DNA of 64,000 nucleotides from Arthrobacter sp. OVS8 (GTDB lineage Bacteria; Actinomycetota; Actinomycetes; Actinomycetales; Micrococcaceae), in NCBI GenBank assembly GCA_028370155.1, contig CP116670.1, positions 3,968,001 through 4,032,000 of the forward strand, written 5' to 3'. The notes below the pieces were generated by a model that saw nothing but the letters and a program-made list of their open reading frames with translations, did no database searches and was not told where the DNA came from. The translations under genes were made by a program, and so were the position numbers. This document shows positions 50,613 through 61,789 of the stretch, in pieces (position 1 is the first letter of the stretch; each line of letters starts with the position of its first letter).

Positions 50613-51680
50613 TTACCTCCTGTTCCCCGTTGGCGAGGACAGAGGTTGGAAGGGGGAGCCGGCCGCGACGGGGACCGGAGCTGCGGCGGTGGCCGCTGGC
50701 TTCGCGGCGATGCCGCGCTCGTGCAGGTAGGCCAGCACGGCGTCGACGTCGGCGTATTCCGCCAGCTGAACGCGGAGGTGGCCGAACTGCTCGCCGCCGA
50801 GGGTCTCGACGCTGCCGGCAAGGACGTTGATGTCGATGTCGAAATGCCGGGCGACGCCGGTGAGGACGGGTTCCTTGGCGCTGTCGCCGGAGAAGAGGAT
50901 TTCCAGCACCGGCCCGCTCTGCAGGGCACCGGGCAGGGGCTCGGAGGAGGGCAGCGGCAGGAGCGCCCGGGCGAGCTTGCTGTCCAGGTCGGCGGCCACG
51001 TCCCGCAGGGCGCCGTGTTCGACGATGCGGCCGCGGGAGAGCAGCGACACGGATTCGCAGACGCGCTTCACGACGTTCATTTCGTGCGTGATGATCAGCA
51101 CGGTGAGCTGCAGGCGCTTGGTGAGGTCCTGGATCAGGTCCAGGATTTCGTCCGTGGTGGCGGGGTCCAGGGCGGAGGTGGGCTCGTCGCACAGCAGCAC
51201 GTCCGGATCCGAGGCCAAGGCACGGGCGATGCCGACGCGCTGGCGCTGGCCGCCGGAAAGCTGCGACGGGTAGGCATTCTCAAACCCTTCGAGTCCCACG
51301 AGCTTCAGGAGCTCGGCCACCCGGGTCCGGATTTTGTCCTTCGGGGTTTTCACGAGTTCCAGGGGATGGGCGACGTTGCCGGCCGCGGTCCGGGAGTCCA
51401 TCAGGTTCGCGTGCTGGAAGACCATGCCGATGCGCCGCCGCGCAGCACGGATCTCCGAGTCCTTGACGGAGCTGAGCTCCGTTCCGTCGATGCTGACGGA
51501 ACCGGAGGTGGGACGGTCCAGCAGGGTCAGGCAGCGCACCAGGGTCGACTTACCGGCACCGGAATGGCCGATGATGCCGTGAATGGAGCCTTTTGGAACC
51601 GAAAGTGTGACGCCGTCGAGGGCTACCACTTCTTTCTTGCCCTGCTGGTAGACCTTGCGAAGGTCGGTAACTGTGATCAT
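50613..51680 (-). CDS. metN: Methionine ABC transporter ATP-binding protein with NIL domain
   Basis: 355 residues, intact. ATPase motifs GHSGAGKSTLVRCL, LSGGQRQRVGIARALA and LLCDEPTSALDPATT. The C-terminal part (about 260-335) is the NIL domain that binds methionine and shuts transport off when the cell is replete. First gene of the operon. Confidence 0.95.
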   Translation of the reverse strand: MITVTDLRKVYQQGKKEVVALDGVTLSVPKGSIHGIIGHSGAGKSTLVRCLTLLDRPTSGSVSIDGTELSSVKDSEIRAARRRIGMVFQHANLMDSRTAAGNVAHPLELVKTPKDKIRTRVAELLKLVGLEGFENAYPSQLSGGQRQRVGIARALASDPDVLLCDEPTSALDPATTDEILDLIQDLTKRLQLTVLIITHEMNVVKRVCESVSLLSRGRIVEHGALRDVAADLDSKLARALLPLPSSEPLPGALQSGPVLEILFSGDSAKEPVLTGVARHFDIDINVLAGSVETLGGEQFGHLRVQLAEYADVDAVLAYLHERGIAAKPAATAAAPVPVAAGSPFQPLSSPTGNRR

Positions 51681-52028
51681 CTATCCCTTGGCGGTTGGGG
51701 TTGGGCGCGGCATAACACACGCCAGGTTCTGAACTAAATTATGTCAGGGGTGCCATTTGGCATCCACTTGCGCATTTAGTTCGTCACAAAGGGGTAAACG
51801 GTGCTGGAAATTCGGGATAACCTCCGACCGCCCGGGCGGCGCGGCCGTGCTTCTCCGGTCCGCGGAATCCCTGCCGGGAGTTCCGGGTCAGGGCAGTGCC
51901 GGGGCGGACTGTGATTTCCGTCCCAACCCCTTGTGCGGCGCGGCCGGGAAGTCTTGCCGGGACCGGTGCCCGGACTGCCATTCGTCCCGGCGGCAGTCCC
52001 CGCTAGAAGGCCCCGCTAGAAGTCTTTG
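51681..52028. other. Intergenic region upstream of metN
   Basis: 348 bases with no gene that I can support. The metN side is AT-rich (51730-51780) and holds TGCCA-TT-TGGCA (51751-51762), a small inverted repeat that could be an operator. No SAM riboswitch is recognisable. The far end has three copies of GCTAGAAG (52002-52009, 52015-52022, 52028-52035) that run into the next gene's stop. Confidence 0.5.
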
Positions 52029-52737
52029 CTAGAAGTCTCCGCGGCTCGCGTCCTCGGGCGGCAGGACCGGCCAGTCGCCTTCAATCACGGCGGCGGGTTT
52101 GGTCTTGCGCAGGTAGCTCTGGAAATCGGAGGCCTGGGCGGAGGCCCATTCGATCTGGAGCTGGTGCAGATGGCTGGCCGGCATCCGCAGCTTGGGAAAC
52201 TTCCCGGCCATGGCGTCAAGCATACGGAGGGTGGCCAGGGCGTCGGCTGCCGAGGTGTGGGCGTTGTCCAGGTCCACCCCGTATTCCTCGCACAGGGCCG
52301 TGAGGGTGCGCTTGCCCTTGCGGTAGCGGTCCACCTGCTTGTTCATGATGTACGGATCCAGCACGGGGAAGCGGCTTAGCTGCGGCACGCCGTAGCGGGC
52401 CGATTCGGCGGCGAGCACGGTGAAGTCGTAGCTGGCGTTGAAGGCGATGACCGGCACGCCGGTGTCGAAAAGCTCCTGGAGAACCGCGGCGACCTCCCGC
52501 GTCACCTCCGCGGCGGGGCGGCCTTCGCTGCGGGCCCGCTCGGTGGTGACGCCATGGATGTCACTGGCCTCCGTGGGGATTTCGACCCCGGATCGGCGAG
52601 CCATTCGTGCTCCTTGACGATCCCGCCGTCGGAGTCCACAACAGTGATGGACGCCGTGACGATCCGGGCGGCGCGGGAGTTCCGGCCGGTGGTTTCAAGG
52701 TCGAAGGCTGCGCGGGGAGGGTGTTCCAGGTGCTCAT
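52029..52737 (-). CDS. DnaQ-like 3'-5' exonuclease
   Basis: 236 residues after restoring bases near 52714-52717 and 52586-52589. DEDDh exonuclease motifs: FDLETTGRNSRAAR (ExoI), the Asp-bearing VIAFNASYDFTVLAAE (ExoII) and HTSAADALATLRML (ExoIII with His and Asp). ATG 52737 (MSTWNTLPRAAFDLETTG after correction) replaces a longer frame. Stand-alone proteins of this type act in repair or RNA trimming; which is unknown. Divergent from the alkyltransferase-like gene by 140 bases. Confidence 0.83.
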
Positions 52738-52877
52738 GCTTCAACGCTACCTGCTGCCACCGACGGTAATGCGCCGCCACCCCGCACCCGGCCGGCGCCG
52801 CCCCGCCCGCATCCGCCAGCGGGCGAACCGGGCCGCAACCGGGCTGCCCGGCGCCCTCCGGACGTTAGGCTTGTGTC

Positions 52878-53292
52878 ATGCGGATGGAGTATGTGGAGGC
52901 GGTCCTGGACGTGGTGGCCCTGATCCCCGCAGGCTCGGCGGTGGCGTACGGCGACGTCGCCGAACTCCTCGGATCCGGCGGTGCCCGGCAGATCGGTTCC
53001 GTAATGAGCCACCACGGCAGCTCCGTGCCCTGGTGGCGGGTCCTGAAAGCCAACGGAGACGCGCCCCGGGACACGAACGCGAGGCCCTTGCCCTGTACCT
53101 GGCGGAAAGAACCCCGCTGCTGGGAAGCTACACCGACTACCTCCGCACCGGCGAGGACGCTGGCGCGTGGACCTGATGGCCGCCCGCTGGGCACCGAGCG
53201 ACGGTGAGTTCGACCGCATCGACGCCGTTGCCGAGCGGCTGGAGCGCTCCTTGCATAAACTGTCGGCCCCCGATGATGAAATGACCGTGTGA
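52878..53292 (+). CDS. Alkyltransferase-like protein (MGMT fold, no active Cys)
   Basis: 138 residues after restoring one C near 53064-53067 and one base near 53159. It has the DNA-binding part of O6-alkylguanine transferases (VAYGDVAELLGSGGARQIGS), but the catalytic PCHR is replaced by PWWR (SSVPWWRVLKANG). This is the ATL type, which binds alkylated guanine without repairing it and recruits excision repair. The corrected end EDGWRVDLMAARW matches the family. Its stop overlaps the adnA GTG (GTGA), so it is coupled to AdnAB. Confidence 0.85.
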
Positions 53293-56200
53293 GCATCCCC
53301 AGCCAGAACCCTGACTCCGCCCCGGTAAAACGAGCACAGCCAAAACCAGCACAGTACTCACCAGCACAGCAAAAACCAGCACAGCCCGCACCCAGCTTGC
53401 CTGCAAAGGGCGGGCCGCGTGCCGCCCGTCCTGGCACCTCCGGTTCCGCGCTGCGGCTGCTGCCGCCCCGCAAGCTGCACAGCGCCGCTCCCGTGCTGTC
53501 GGCGGACCAGCTCGCGGCCGTCGACGTCCCGCACGGCTCCGGGCCCGTCCTGATCCCCGGAGCACCGGGGACCGGGAAGTCAACGGTGCTGGTGGAAGCC
53601 GCCGTCCGGCGCGCGCAGCGCGACGGACTCGATCCGGAGCGGATGCTCATCCTCGCCCCTGGACGACTCGCCGCCGACTCGCTCCGGGACCGCTTCACCG
53701 CGCGGTTGGACCGCAGCCTGAGTACGACGCCGGCCCGCACCTGGGCGTCGTACGCCTTCGACCTGATCCGGCGCGCCAAGGCCGAAGGCATCCTGCCGCT
53801 GCCGCGCCCGCCCAAACTCCTGTCCGGCCCGGAGCAGGACCTGATCATCAAGGAACTGCTCGAAGGGCACACGCAGCCCGGACTTGAACTGCCGTGGCCG
53901 GAGGACCTGGGCGCGGCCCTGCAGACCCGCGGCTTCCGGCAGGAAGTCCGCCAGCTCTTTGACCGGATCATCGAATCCGGGCGGACCGCCGGGGACCTCG
54001 TTGTCCTCGCCCGCCGCTGCAACCGGCCGGACTGGGCCGCCGCTGCGGCCCTGTACGCGGAGTACCGCGACGTGCTGGACCTGCGCATGCCCGAATCCTT
54101 TGACCCGGCCGGCATCATCACCGCGGCCCGGCAGATCTTCCAGGACGAACCCGATTTCCTGGCCGCCGAACGCGACAGGCTCCAACTGGTGCTGGTGGAC
54201 GACATGCAGGAAGCCAACCCCGCCGTGTTCGAACTGCTCGCGGACATCGCGGCGGGTAAGGAAGTCCTCATCACCTCATCGCCGGATACCGTGGTCCAGG
54301 GCTTCCGCGGCGCCCGCCCGGACCTCGTCGCCGAACTTCCCCGGCTGCTCGCCCCCGCCGGCGGCGGCGTCCTCGAACGGCCGCTCTGGACCGCGCACCG
54401 CCACACGCCGGCAGTCGCGGGCGCCTGGCTCTCCGTGGCCGGACGGATCTCCCGCCGCGCCGGCGGTCAGTCGGCGCGGCGGCTCGAACAGCCCGCCGCA
54501 CCGCAAGATGCGCAACTGCCTGAAGTGCAGCCTGCGGAGCTGCCTGCCGAGCCCGGGGCCACTGGCCCCGGCAACAGCACGTCCGACCGGGCAGCCTGCG
54601 GCACGGTGGAGGCGCACCTGCTGCCGTCGCCCGTGCACGAACTGCGCTACGTGGCGCAGCGGATCCTGGAGGCCCAGCTCAATGACGGCCGCGAACTCGG
54701 TGACATCGCCGTGATCGTGCGCAACGGCAGCCAGCTCAGCCAGCTGCAGCGTTATCTCGCCGGCCAGGGCATCCCGGTCCGGATTCCCGTGGCTGAATCC
54801 GCTGTCCGGGACGAGGTCGCCGTCCGGCCCCTGCTGGATGCCTATGCCGTGGCCCTGGACCCTGACGTGCTGACGCCCGAGGCCGCCGTGACGCTGCTGA
54901 CCTCGCGGATCGGCGGAGCCACCGCGATCGAGCTGCGGCGCCTGCGCCAGTCCCTGCGCCGGGAGGAACTGCTGGGCGGCGGCGGCCGCACCAGTGACGT
55001 GCTCCTCGTCGAGGCCCTGATCGAACCGGGCGCGCTGGCAAGCCTGGGCATCGAGGGCACTCCGCGCGCCGGATTGCCCGGATGATTCACGCCGGCCGGG
55101 ACGCGGCCCGGCCCCCGGCGGCAACGCCGAAACGGTGCTGTGGGCGCTCTGGAACTCCACCGGCCTCGCCGCACGCTGGACTGAGGCCGCGCTTGCCGGG
55201 GAGCGGCCGGGGCCCGGGCGGACCGGGACCTCGATGCCATGATGGCCCTCTTCCATACCGCCGAGCGCTTTGTGGACCAGCTGCCCGGTTCCGGGCCGGA
55301 ACAGTTTCTCGAGTACCTCCTCAGCCAGGAACTCCCGATGGACACCCTGGCTGCGCGGGCCCAACTGGAGGACGCCGTGGAGCTTATGACGCCGGCCAGT
55401 GCCGCCGGGCGGGAGTGGCCCGTGGTCATCGTCCCCGGCCTGCAGGAAGGCGTGTGGCCCAACACGAGGCTCCGCGGCGAACTGCTCGGCAGCACGCTGT
55501 ACGCCGATGCCGTTGAGCACGGCGTGGAATACGCCCTGCAGCTGGATCCCCTCAGTCGGTTGCGCGAAATCCGCTATGACGAGCTGCGCAGCTTCTCCAC
55601 TGCGGTGTCACGGGCACAGCAGGTACTGATCTGCACCGCCGTGTCCTCGGAGGACGAACAGCCCTCCTCGTTCCTGGATTACGTGTCGCCGCTGGGCCCT
55701 AACCAGGACCGGCGCGGGTTCACTCCGGTGGAGCGTCCGCTCACCCTGCGCGCACTGGTCGCCGAGCTGCGCCAGTACGCCCAGCTCGACGCCGGAACCC
55801 CGAGGCCCTGGAAGCCAGCACCGTGCTCGGTGCCCTTGCCGCCGCCGAACCGCCCGTGCCCGGCGCGCATCCCGCGTGCTGGTGGGGCCTCGCGCCGTTG
55901 TCCACCGAGGATCCCGTCGTGCCTCCGGGCGGCACCGTCTACGTCTCGCCGTCGAAAGTGGAAACCGTGCAGAAATCGCCGCTGGACTGGTTTGTCCAGG
56001 CCGCCGGCGGCGAGGCTGCCACCGACTTCGCCCGCAGCCTGGGCACCCTGGTCCACGCCATCGCGCAGGACCTGCCGGATGCCTCCGGAACCGAATACGT
56101 GGCCGAGCTGGTCCGCCGCTGGCCGGCGCTCGGGATGAAGGACAACTGGGAAGGCAAGCTGGACTTCCAGCGCGCCGAAACCATGGTCCGGAAGCTCGCC

Positions 56201-56781
56201 CAGTACGTGCTGGTGATGCGCAGCGAGGGCCGGTCCCTGGTGGGCGTCGAGCAGGACTTCGAAGTGAAACTTGCCGACGTTGTCCCGGCCGGAAACAACG
56301 GCGCTGACAGCGGACCTGACTCCGATAACGGGTCCTGGCCGCCCCGCCCGGCCGTGCTGCGGGGCCAGGTGGACCGGCTGGAGATCGACGCCGAGGGCCG
56401 GCTCGTCATCGTGGACCTCAAGACCGGCAAGCGGCAGCCGGGCAAAGCCGATCTCGACCGGCACCCGCAGCTGGGCGCCTACCAGGCGGCCGTGCTGGCC
56501 GGCGGCTTCGCCGGGCCCGACGACGGGCCGCCCCGCTGCCCGGCGGCGCCGTCCTGGCCCAGCTCGGCACCACCACCAAGAGCCCGGGCATCCAGGCCCA
56601 GCCGCCGCTGGACCCGGCGGAGAACTGGGCCCTGGGCATGGTCGGCGACGCCGCCAGGGTCATGTCCGGAAGCACCTTCGAGGCCCGCCACGATCCGTCC
56701 AAGGGAGGCCACGGCGGCCACGGCTGCCGCCTGCCCGAAGTCTGTCCGCTGTGCGTGCGGGGAAAGCAGGTCACCGAATGA
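53289..56781 (+). CDS. adnA: AdnA subunit of helicase-nuclease
   Basis: UvrD-like motor plus PD-(D/E)XK nuclease, one half of the AdnAB double-strand-break resection machine. 1165 residues after restoring five bases (near 55061-55063, 55112-55116, 55209-55212, 55798-55801, 56531-56534). Walker A LIPGAPGTGKSTVLVE near residue 85, Walker B LVLVDDMQEANP; nuclease motifs GQVDRLEIDAEGRLVIVDLK with TGK and LGAYQAAVL near the C-terminus. The end has GCRLPEVCPLC, a Cys cluster like those of AddB-type nucleases. It overlaps both the ATL gene and adnB by four bases. Confidence 0.9.
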
Positions 56782-59700
56782 GCGCCGAGCTGACTCCTCC
56801 CACTCCAAGATTCACCCCCGAAGAGCTCTCCGCCATGCTGGGCGAGAAGAACAGCCCCACAGCCGAACAGTCGCTCATCATTTCCTCGCCCCTGTCGCCC
56901 CGGCTGGTCATTGCCGGAGCCGGCTCGGGCAAAACGGCCACCATGGCTGACCGCGTGGTGTGGCTCGTCGCGAACGGCTGGGTCCGGCCGGAAGAGGTGC
57001 TCGGTGTGACCTTCACCCGGAAAGCCGCCGGGGAGCTGGCCACGCGTATCCGCGCCAAGCTGGCCGCGCTGCAGCGCATTGCCGCGGCCGACACGCAGAA
57101 CCAGGTGTTCCCTGCCGGGCTGCTCAGCACCGACGCGCTCGAACCCAAGGTCTCCACCTACCACTCCTACGCCAGCGGGATCGTGTCCGACTACGGCCTC
57201 CGGCTCGGTGTGGAACGGGACGTCGTGCTGCTAGGCGGAGCCCAGTCCTTCCAGCTCGCGAGCGAGGTTGTGGAAGCGTTCGACGGCGAATACGAACACT
57301 TCCGCTCCGCCAAGTCCACCTTGGTCAAGGCCGTCATCCAGCTCGCCGGCGAGTGCGCTGAACATCTCCAGGACCCGGCCGGGGTCCGCGGCTGGCTGCT
57401 GGACCGGGTGGCCGAGTTCGAGTCGCTGCCCTACGTCGCCACGGCCAAGAAGAACCCCAGCCAGGCCGCGGGCGAGCTCAGCGGAATGCTCCGCACCCGG
57501 GCCAGCGTCGCGGAGATGGTGGGGCGCTACACGGACGCCAAACGCGCCCGCGGCGCCCTGGATTTCGGCGACCTCGTGGCCCTCGCCGCCCGGGTCGCCA
57601 ACGAGATCCCGGTGGCCGCGGAAACCGAACGCCAGAAGTACAAGGTGGTGCTCCTGGACGAGTTCCAGGACACCTCGCACGCCCAGCTGGTCCTGTTCTC
57701 CTGGTTGTTCGGTGACGGCCACGCCGTCACTGCAGTCGGGGATCCGAACCAGTCCATCTACGGGTTCCGCGGCGCCTCCGCCGGCCAGCTCTTCCATTTC
57801 GTCCGCGAATTCCCGGTCCGGCTCCCCGGCCTGGGCACTGCCGAAGACGGCGATGCCGACGCCGGCAACACTGCCCGCTTTGCCGTGGCGCCGACGTCGT
57901 ACCTCACCACGGCGTGGCGTAACGGCCGGAACATCCTTGCCGCCGCCAACACCATCTCCGCACCCTCAGCCAGGCCGCCGCCCGGACGGGACCGGCCGGC
58001 GAGCGGGACACCGCCGGGAGCGTCGAGGTTCCGCCGCTGCAGCCGAGCCCGGCCGCGGTCCAGGGCCGTGTGGTGATGGGGCGCTTTGGCACCGACGAGG
58101 ACGAGGCCGCGGCGATCGCGGGCGACGTATTGAAGTTCCGGGTGACTGATTTTGACGGGTCGGCAGCCGAGCCGGAGCCTCCCGCCATGGCGGTGCTGTG
58201 CCGCCGGCGCGCCCAGATGGAATGCATCCGGCGCGAATTCGAGGTGCGCGGGATTCCGTATGAGATCGTCGGACTCGGCGGCCTCCTGGACACCCCGAGA
58301 TTGTCGACCTCGTCGCGACCCTCCGGGTGCTGGCCGATCCGGGCCGCTCGGATTCGCTGATGCGCCTGCTCGCCGGGGCGCGCTGGCGGATTGGCGCCGC
58401 GGACCTGATGGCCCTGAGGGACTGGTCCAGCTTCCTCGCCAGGCGCCGCGGCGGCCGGGATCCCCGGATGACGATGCCGACGACGGCGGGGACGAGGCTC
58501 CGGTGATCGAAGGCGACCTCACGGACGCCGCCAGTCTCGTCGAGGCCATCGACTGGCTGCCGCGCGAGGACTGGACCTCCGCGCACGGCCGCCAGCTCAG
58601 CCCCGAGGCGCTGGAGCGGCTCCACCGGCTCTCGGCGGAACTCCGGCAGCTGCGCGGCTATATGGGGGACGACCTCACAACGCTCCTGGGTGAGGTGGAG
58701 CGGGCCATGCTCCTAGACATCGAAGTAGCCGCCCGCCCCGGGACCAGCATCCATCAGGCCCGCCGCAACCTGGATGCCTTCCAGGACGCCGCCGCCGGGT
58801 TCCTCTACACGTCCCAGCGCGTCGACGTGCTCGCCTTCCTGGCCTGGCTGGAGGCCGCAGCCGCCGAAGAGAACGGCCTCGACGCCGCCGCGCCGGAAGT
58901 CAACCACGAAGCGGTGCAGCTGCTGACCGTCCACGCCTCCAAGGGCCTGGAATGGGATGTGGTCTTTGTGCCCGGGCTCAACGCCGGGGCCTTCCCCAGC
59001 AGCCGGGATTCGCGCTGGAGCAGCGGCAGCGCCGCGCTGCCCTGGCCGCTGCGCGGGGACCGCGCGGACCTGCCCCAGTGGGATGTTGAACACCCGGACC
59101 AGAAAGGCTGGCTCGACGCCGAAAAGGAATTCAAGTCCGCCGTGCAGGTCCACGGCGAGGCCGAGGAACGGCGGCTGGCCTACGTGGCCTACACCCGGGC
59201 CAAACACGTGCTTTGGGTTTCCAGCGCCGCCTGGGTGGGCTCCCGCGCCGGAATGGCGGACATGTCGCCTTTCCTGGCCGAACTTGAAATGCTCGCCGCC
59301 GATGGCACCGCCGCGATCCACCCGCTGTCCGTCAGCGAGGAATCGCTGCCGGAGGAGAGCCCGCTGACCTCGGAACTGGAGGTTGCCGGCTGGCCGTATG
59401 ACCCGCTCGAAGGGCCTACCGATCCGCGCACGGGCGCGCGGCTGCGGCTGGTTCCGGGCCGGCGGTCGGCGATGCAGTCCGCGGCGCAGCGAGTGCTGGA
59501 CTCCTTGGACTCCGGGGTGCTCCTGGACGCCGTTGCCGATGCGGGCGGCACCGGACCACGCCAGGGCCGTCCGCTGCGCGGGCGGCCGGCGGCTGGGCGC
59601 TCGAGGCCGCGACCTTGCTGGAACGCCGCTCCCGCCGGACCCTGATACAGGATGTGCACCTGCCCGGACACATCTCCGCGTCCACCCTGGTGGACCTCGA

Positions 59701-60256
59701 GGACGACGCCGGCTCCGTGGTCGCCCGGCTGCGGCGTCCGGTACCGCGGGAACCGGGGATGTCCGCCCGCAAAGGGACGGCCTTCCACGCGTGGGTGGAG
59801 GAATACTTCGGTGCTGCCGGCATGCTGGACCTCGGCGAGGCGGCGGGCTCCGACGACCACATCGACGAGGCCTACGGCCTGGACACCATGGTGGAGACCT
59901 TCCGGCAGTCCGAATGGGCCAACCGCGCCCCGGCCCACGTCGAGGTGCCGGTGGAGACCCGGATCGGTGACGTGGTGGTCCGAGGCCGGATCGATGCCGT
60001 CTTCCGCGATGCCGACGGCGGCTGGGACCTGGTGGACTGGAAGACCGGCCGCCGTCCGTCGGCGGCCCAGCTGAAGACAAAGGCCGTCCAGCTGGCCGTG
60101 TACCGGCTGGCCTGGGCCAGGCTTAAGGACGTCCCCATCGACCAGGTCCGGGCGGCGTTCTACTACGTGGCGGACGACCAGGTGGTCCGGCCGCACGACC
60201 TGGGCTCAGCGGAGCGGCTCGAGCAGATCGTGGCCGCGGCCCTGGGAAAGGGCTAG
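56778..60256 (+). CDS. adnB: AdnB subunit of helicase-nuclease
   Basis: 1160 residues after restoring four bases (near 57960, 58293-58296, 58462-58465, 59580-59582). A complete SF1A motor: LVIAGAGSGKTATMADRVVW, VTFTRKAAGELATRIR, LLDEFQDTSHAQL, GDPNQSIYGFRGA, LLTVHASKGLEWD and AYTRAKHVLWVS. The C-terminal nuclease has GRIDAVFRDADGGWDLVDWK-TGR and QLAVYRLAW. ATG 56778 overlaps the adnA stop. In mycobacteria AdnB is the main DNA motor of the pair. Confidence 0.92.
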
Positions 60257-61599
60257 CGGGACTTCGCCTCGACCACCGTGAGAGCGGTGGTCGAGGTGTC
60301 TTCAGTGTCCGTCGGGGCCGCGTCGTCCGCCGGGGACGCTGCCTCTGCCTGGACTGCGCTGTTTTCCGGGACAGCGCTGGTTTCCTGAACTGCGCTGTTG
60401 TCCTGGACAACGGCGATCGACTGGGTTGAGGAGTCTTCAGCGCCGTCGTTGGAGGCGCCGTCGTCGGCGGCCGGCTCGTCGACGGGGATCGGCGTCACCT
60501 GCACGGCAGGCATCGCGCTGCTGGTGGGAACGGCGGCAAGCCCGGAGACCGCGTCCGGGGCCAGCAGGGTGACCTTGCTGACGGCCGGGACCGGCGCCTT
60601 ATCCGGCTGGCTGTCCCGGGTTTGGGTCCCGCCAACCTCCGGGGCGTGTACAGGCTGGGGAGGGGTTCAACGCTGATCGGCTGGCCGCCGTGTTCCGCGA
60701 CGTCCTCGGCGAGCACGGTGAGCATGGATTCGGCTTCGTCGATCATCTCCTGGTTCCCGGCGGCGAGGCCCTTGACGAGGTATTGCGCCAAGGCGAATTC
60801 GGCGGAGAGCGCTGCACGCCGCAGCAGGTGGGCGTCGGGCACGTCGCGCCGGGAGGAGGTGTAGTGCCCCAGGACGGCATCCACAAAGTCCTGGTCGTTG
60901 GAGGCAACGAGCCAGGCCATGTCGTCGGCCGGGTCGCCGATGCGCAGATCGGTCCAGCCGGTCACGGCCGTGACACGGTCGCCGTCGACCAGCAGGTTGT
61001 CCTCGTGGAGATCCCCGTGGACCACGCAGGGGTTGAAGCGCCACAGGGAGACGTCCTCGAGGGCGTGTTCCCAGCGGCGGAGCAGCAGCGGCGGAATTTT
61101 GCCGGTGGTCGCGGCCTGGTCCAGTTCGTTGAGGCGGCGCTGGCGGAACTCGTTGGGAGTGTAGCTGGGCAGATCGGCGTTGCTCACCAGCGAGTGCGGC
61201 AAATCGTGGATGGCGGCGAGGGCCGCGCCGATCTCGCGGGCAACCGCGGGGACGCGGCGCCGAGGTCCTCGACGGACCGGGTGGAGCCGCCAGGTGGGAG
61301 TACACAAACGTGCTCAGCGGTCCCTGCCGGACGGTGCCGGCAACAGTGGGCATGAGGAACGGGAGCTCGGCCCGGATGCCGGGGACGAAGGCCCGCAGCA
61401 CCAGGAATTCCGTTTCCAGCCGAGCGCTGGCCTCGGCGTGGCGCGGCGAGCGGACGCGCCAGCGCTTGCCCTCGGAATCCAGGAGGAGTGCCGAGTCGAA
61501 GTCCGCCGGATCGTCGGGCGCAGAGCTAACGGCGGTCGGGGTCAGTCCGGGGACTGCCGCGGTTGCCACAGCTGCCAGTTCGATTGGTTTTCTTCTCAC
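60253..61599 (-). CDS. APH-type phosphotransferase with acidic tail
   Basis: 449 residues after restoring bases near 61286-61291, 61252-61257 and 60628-60630. Kinase-like fold with the catalytic loop CVVHGDLHEDNLLVDGDRVT and the metal-site segment GWTDLRIGDPADDMAWLV; ATP-binding N-terminus and EIGAALAAIHDLPH are also recognisable. The last 110 residues are a disordered acidic Val/Ser/Ala tail with repeated NSAVQ/TSAVP units. Substrate unknown. It converges on adnB with a four-base overlap and is divergent from nudC. GTG start at 61599. Confidence 0.75.
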
Positions 61600-61789
61600 T
61601 CTTCCACGGTAGATTGAGCGGCGCCCAAGACCGCGATGCACCACGGCGAGTCTGAAAGATCGGGAATAAATTGCGCCCCGGGCGGCGCCCGCCCCGGGGT
61701 TCGGGACCACCGTGCCCGGGGCACGTGCGGATGCCCACATACGCCAGGGAAAAATGTCATTTGTCAGCGCGAGTCAGTACGGTGGGTAC

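Noticed and set aside
48913..51192. 759-residue minus-strand ORF
   Set aside because: Its last third is the true MetQ; the rest is an out-of-frame reading of MetN and MetI. MetQ has its own lipoprotein start at 49776.
51681..51800. SAM riboswitch or T-box ahead of metNIQ
   Set aside because: None of the conserved riboswitch blocks is recognisable; only a small inverted repeat is present.
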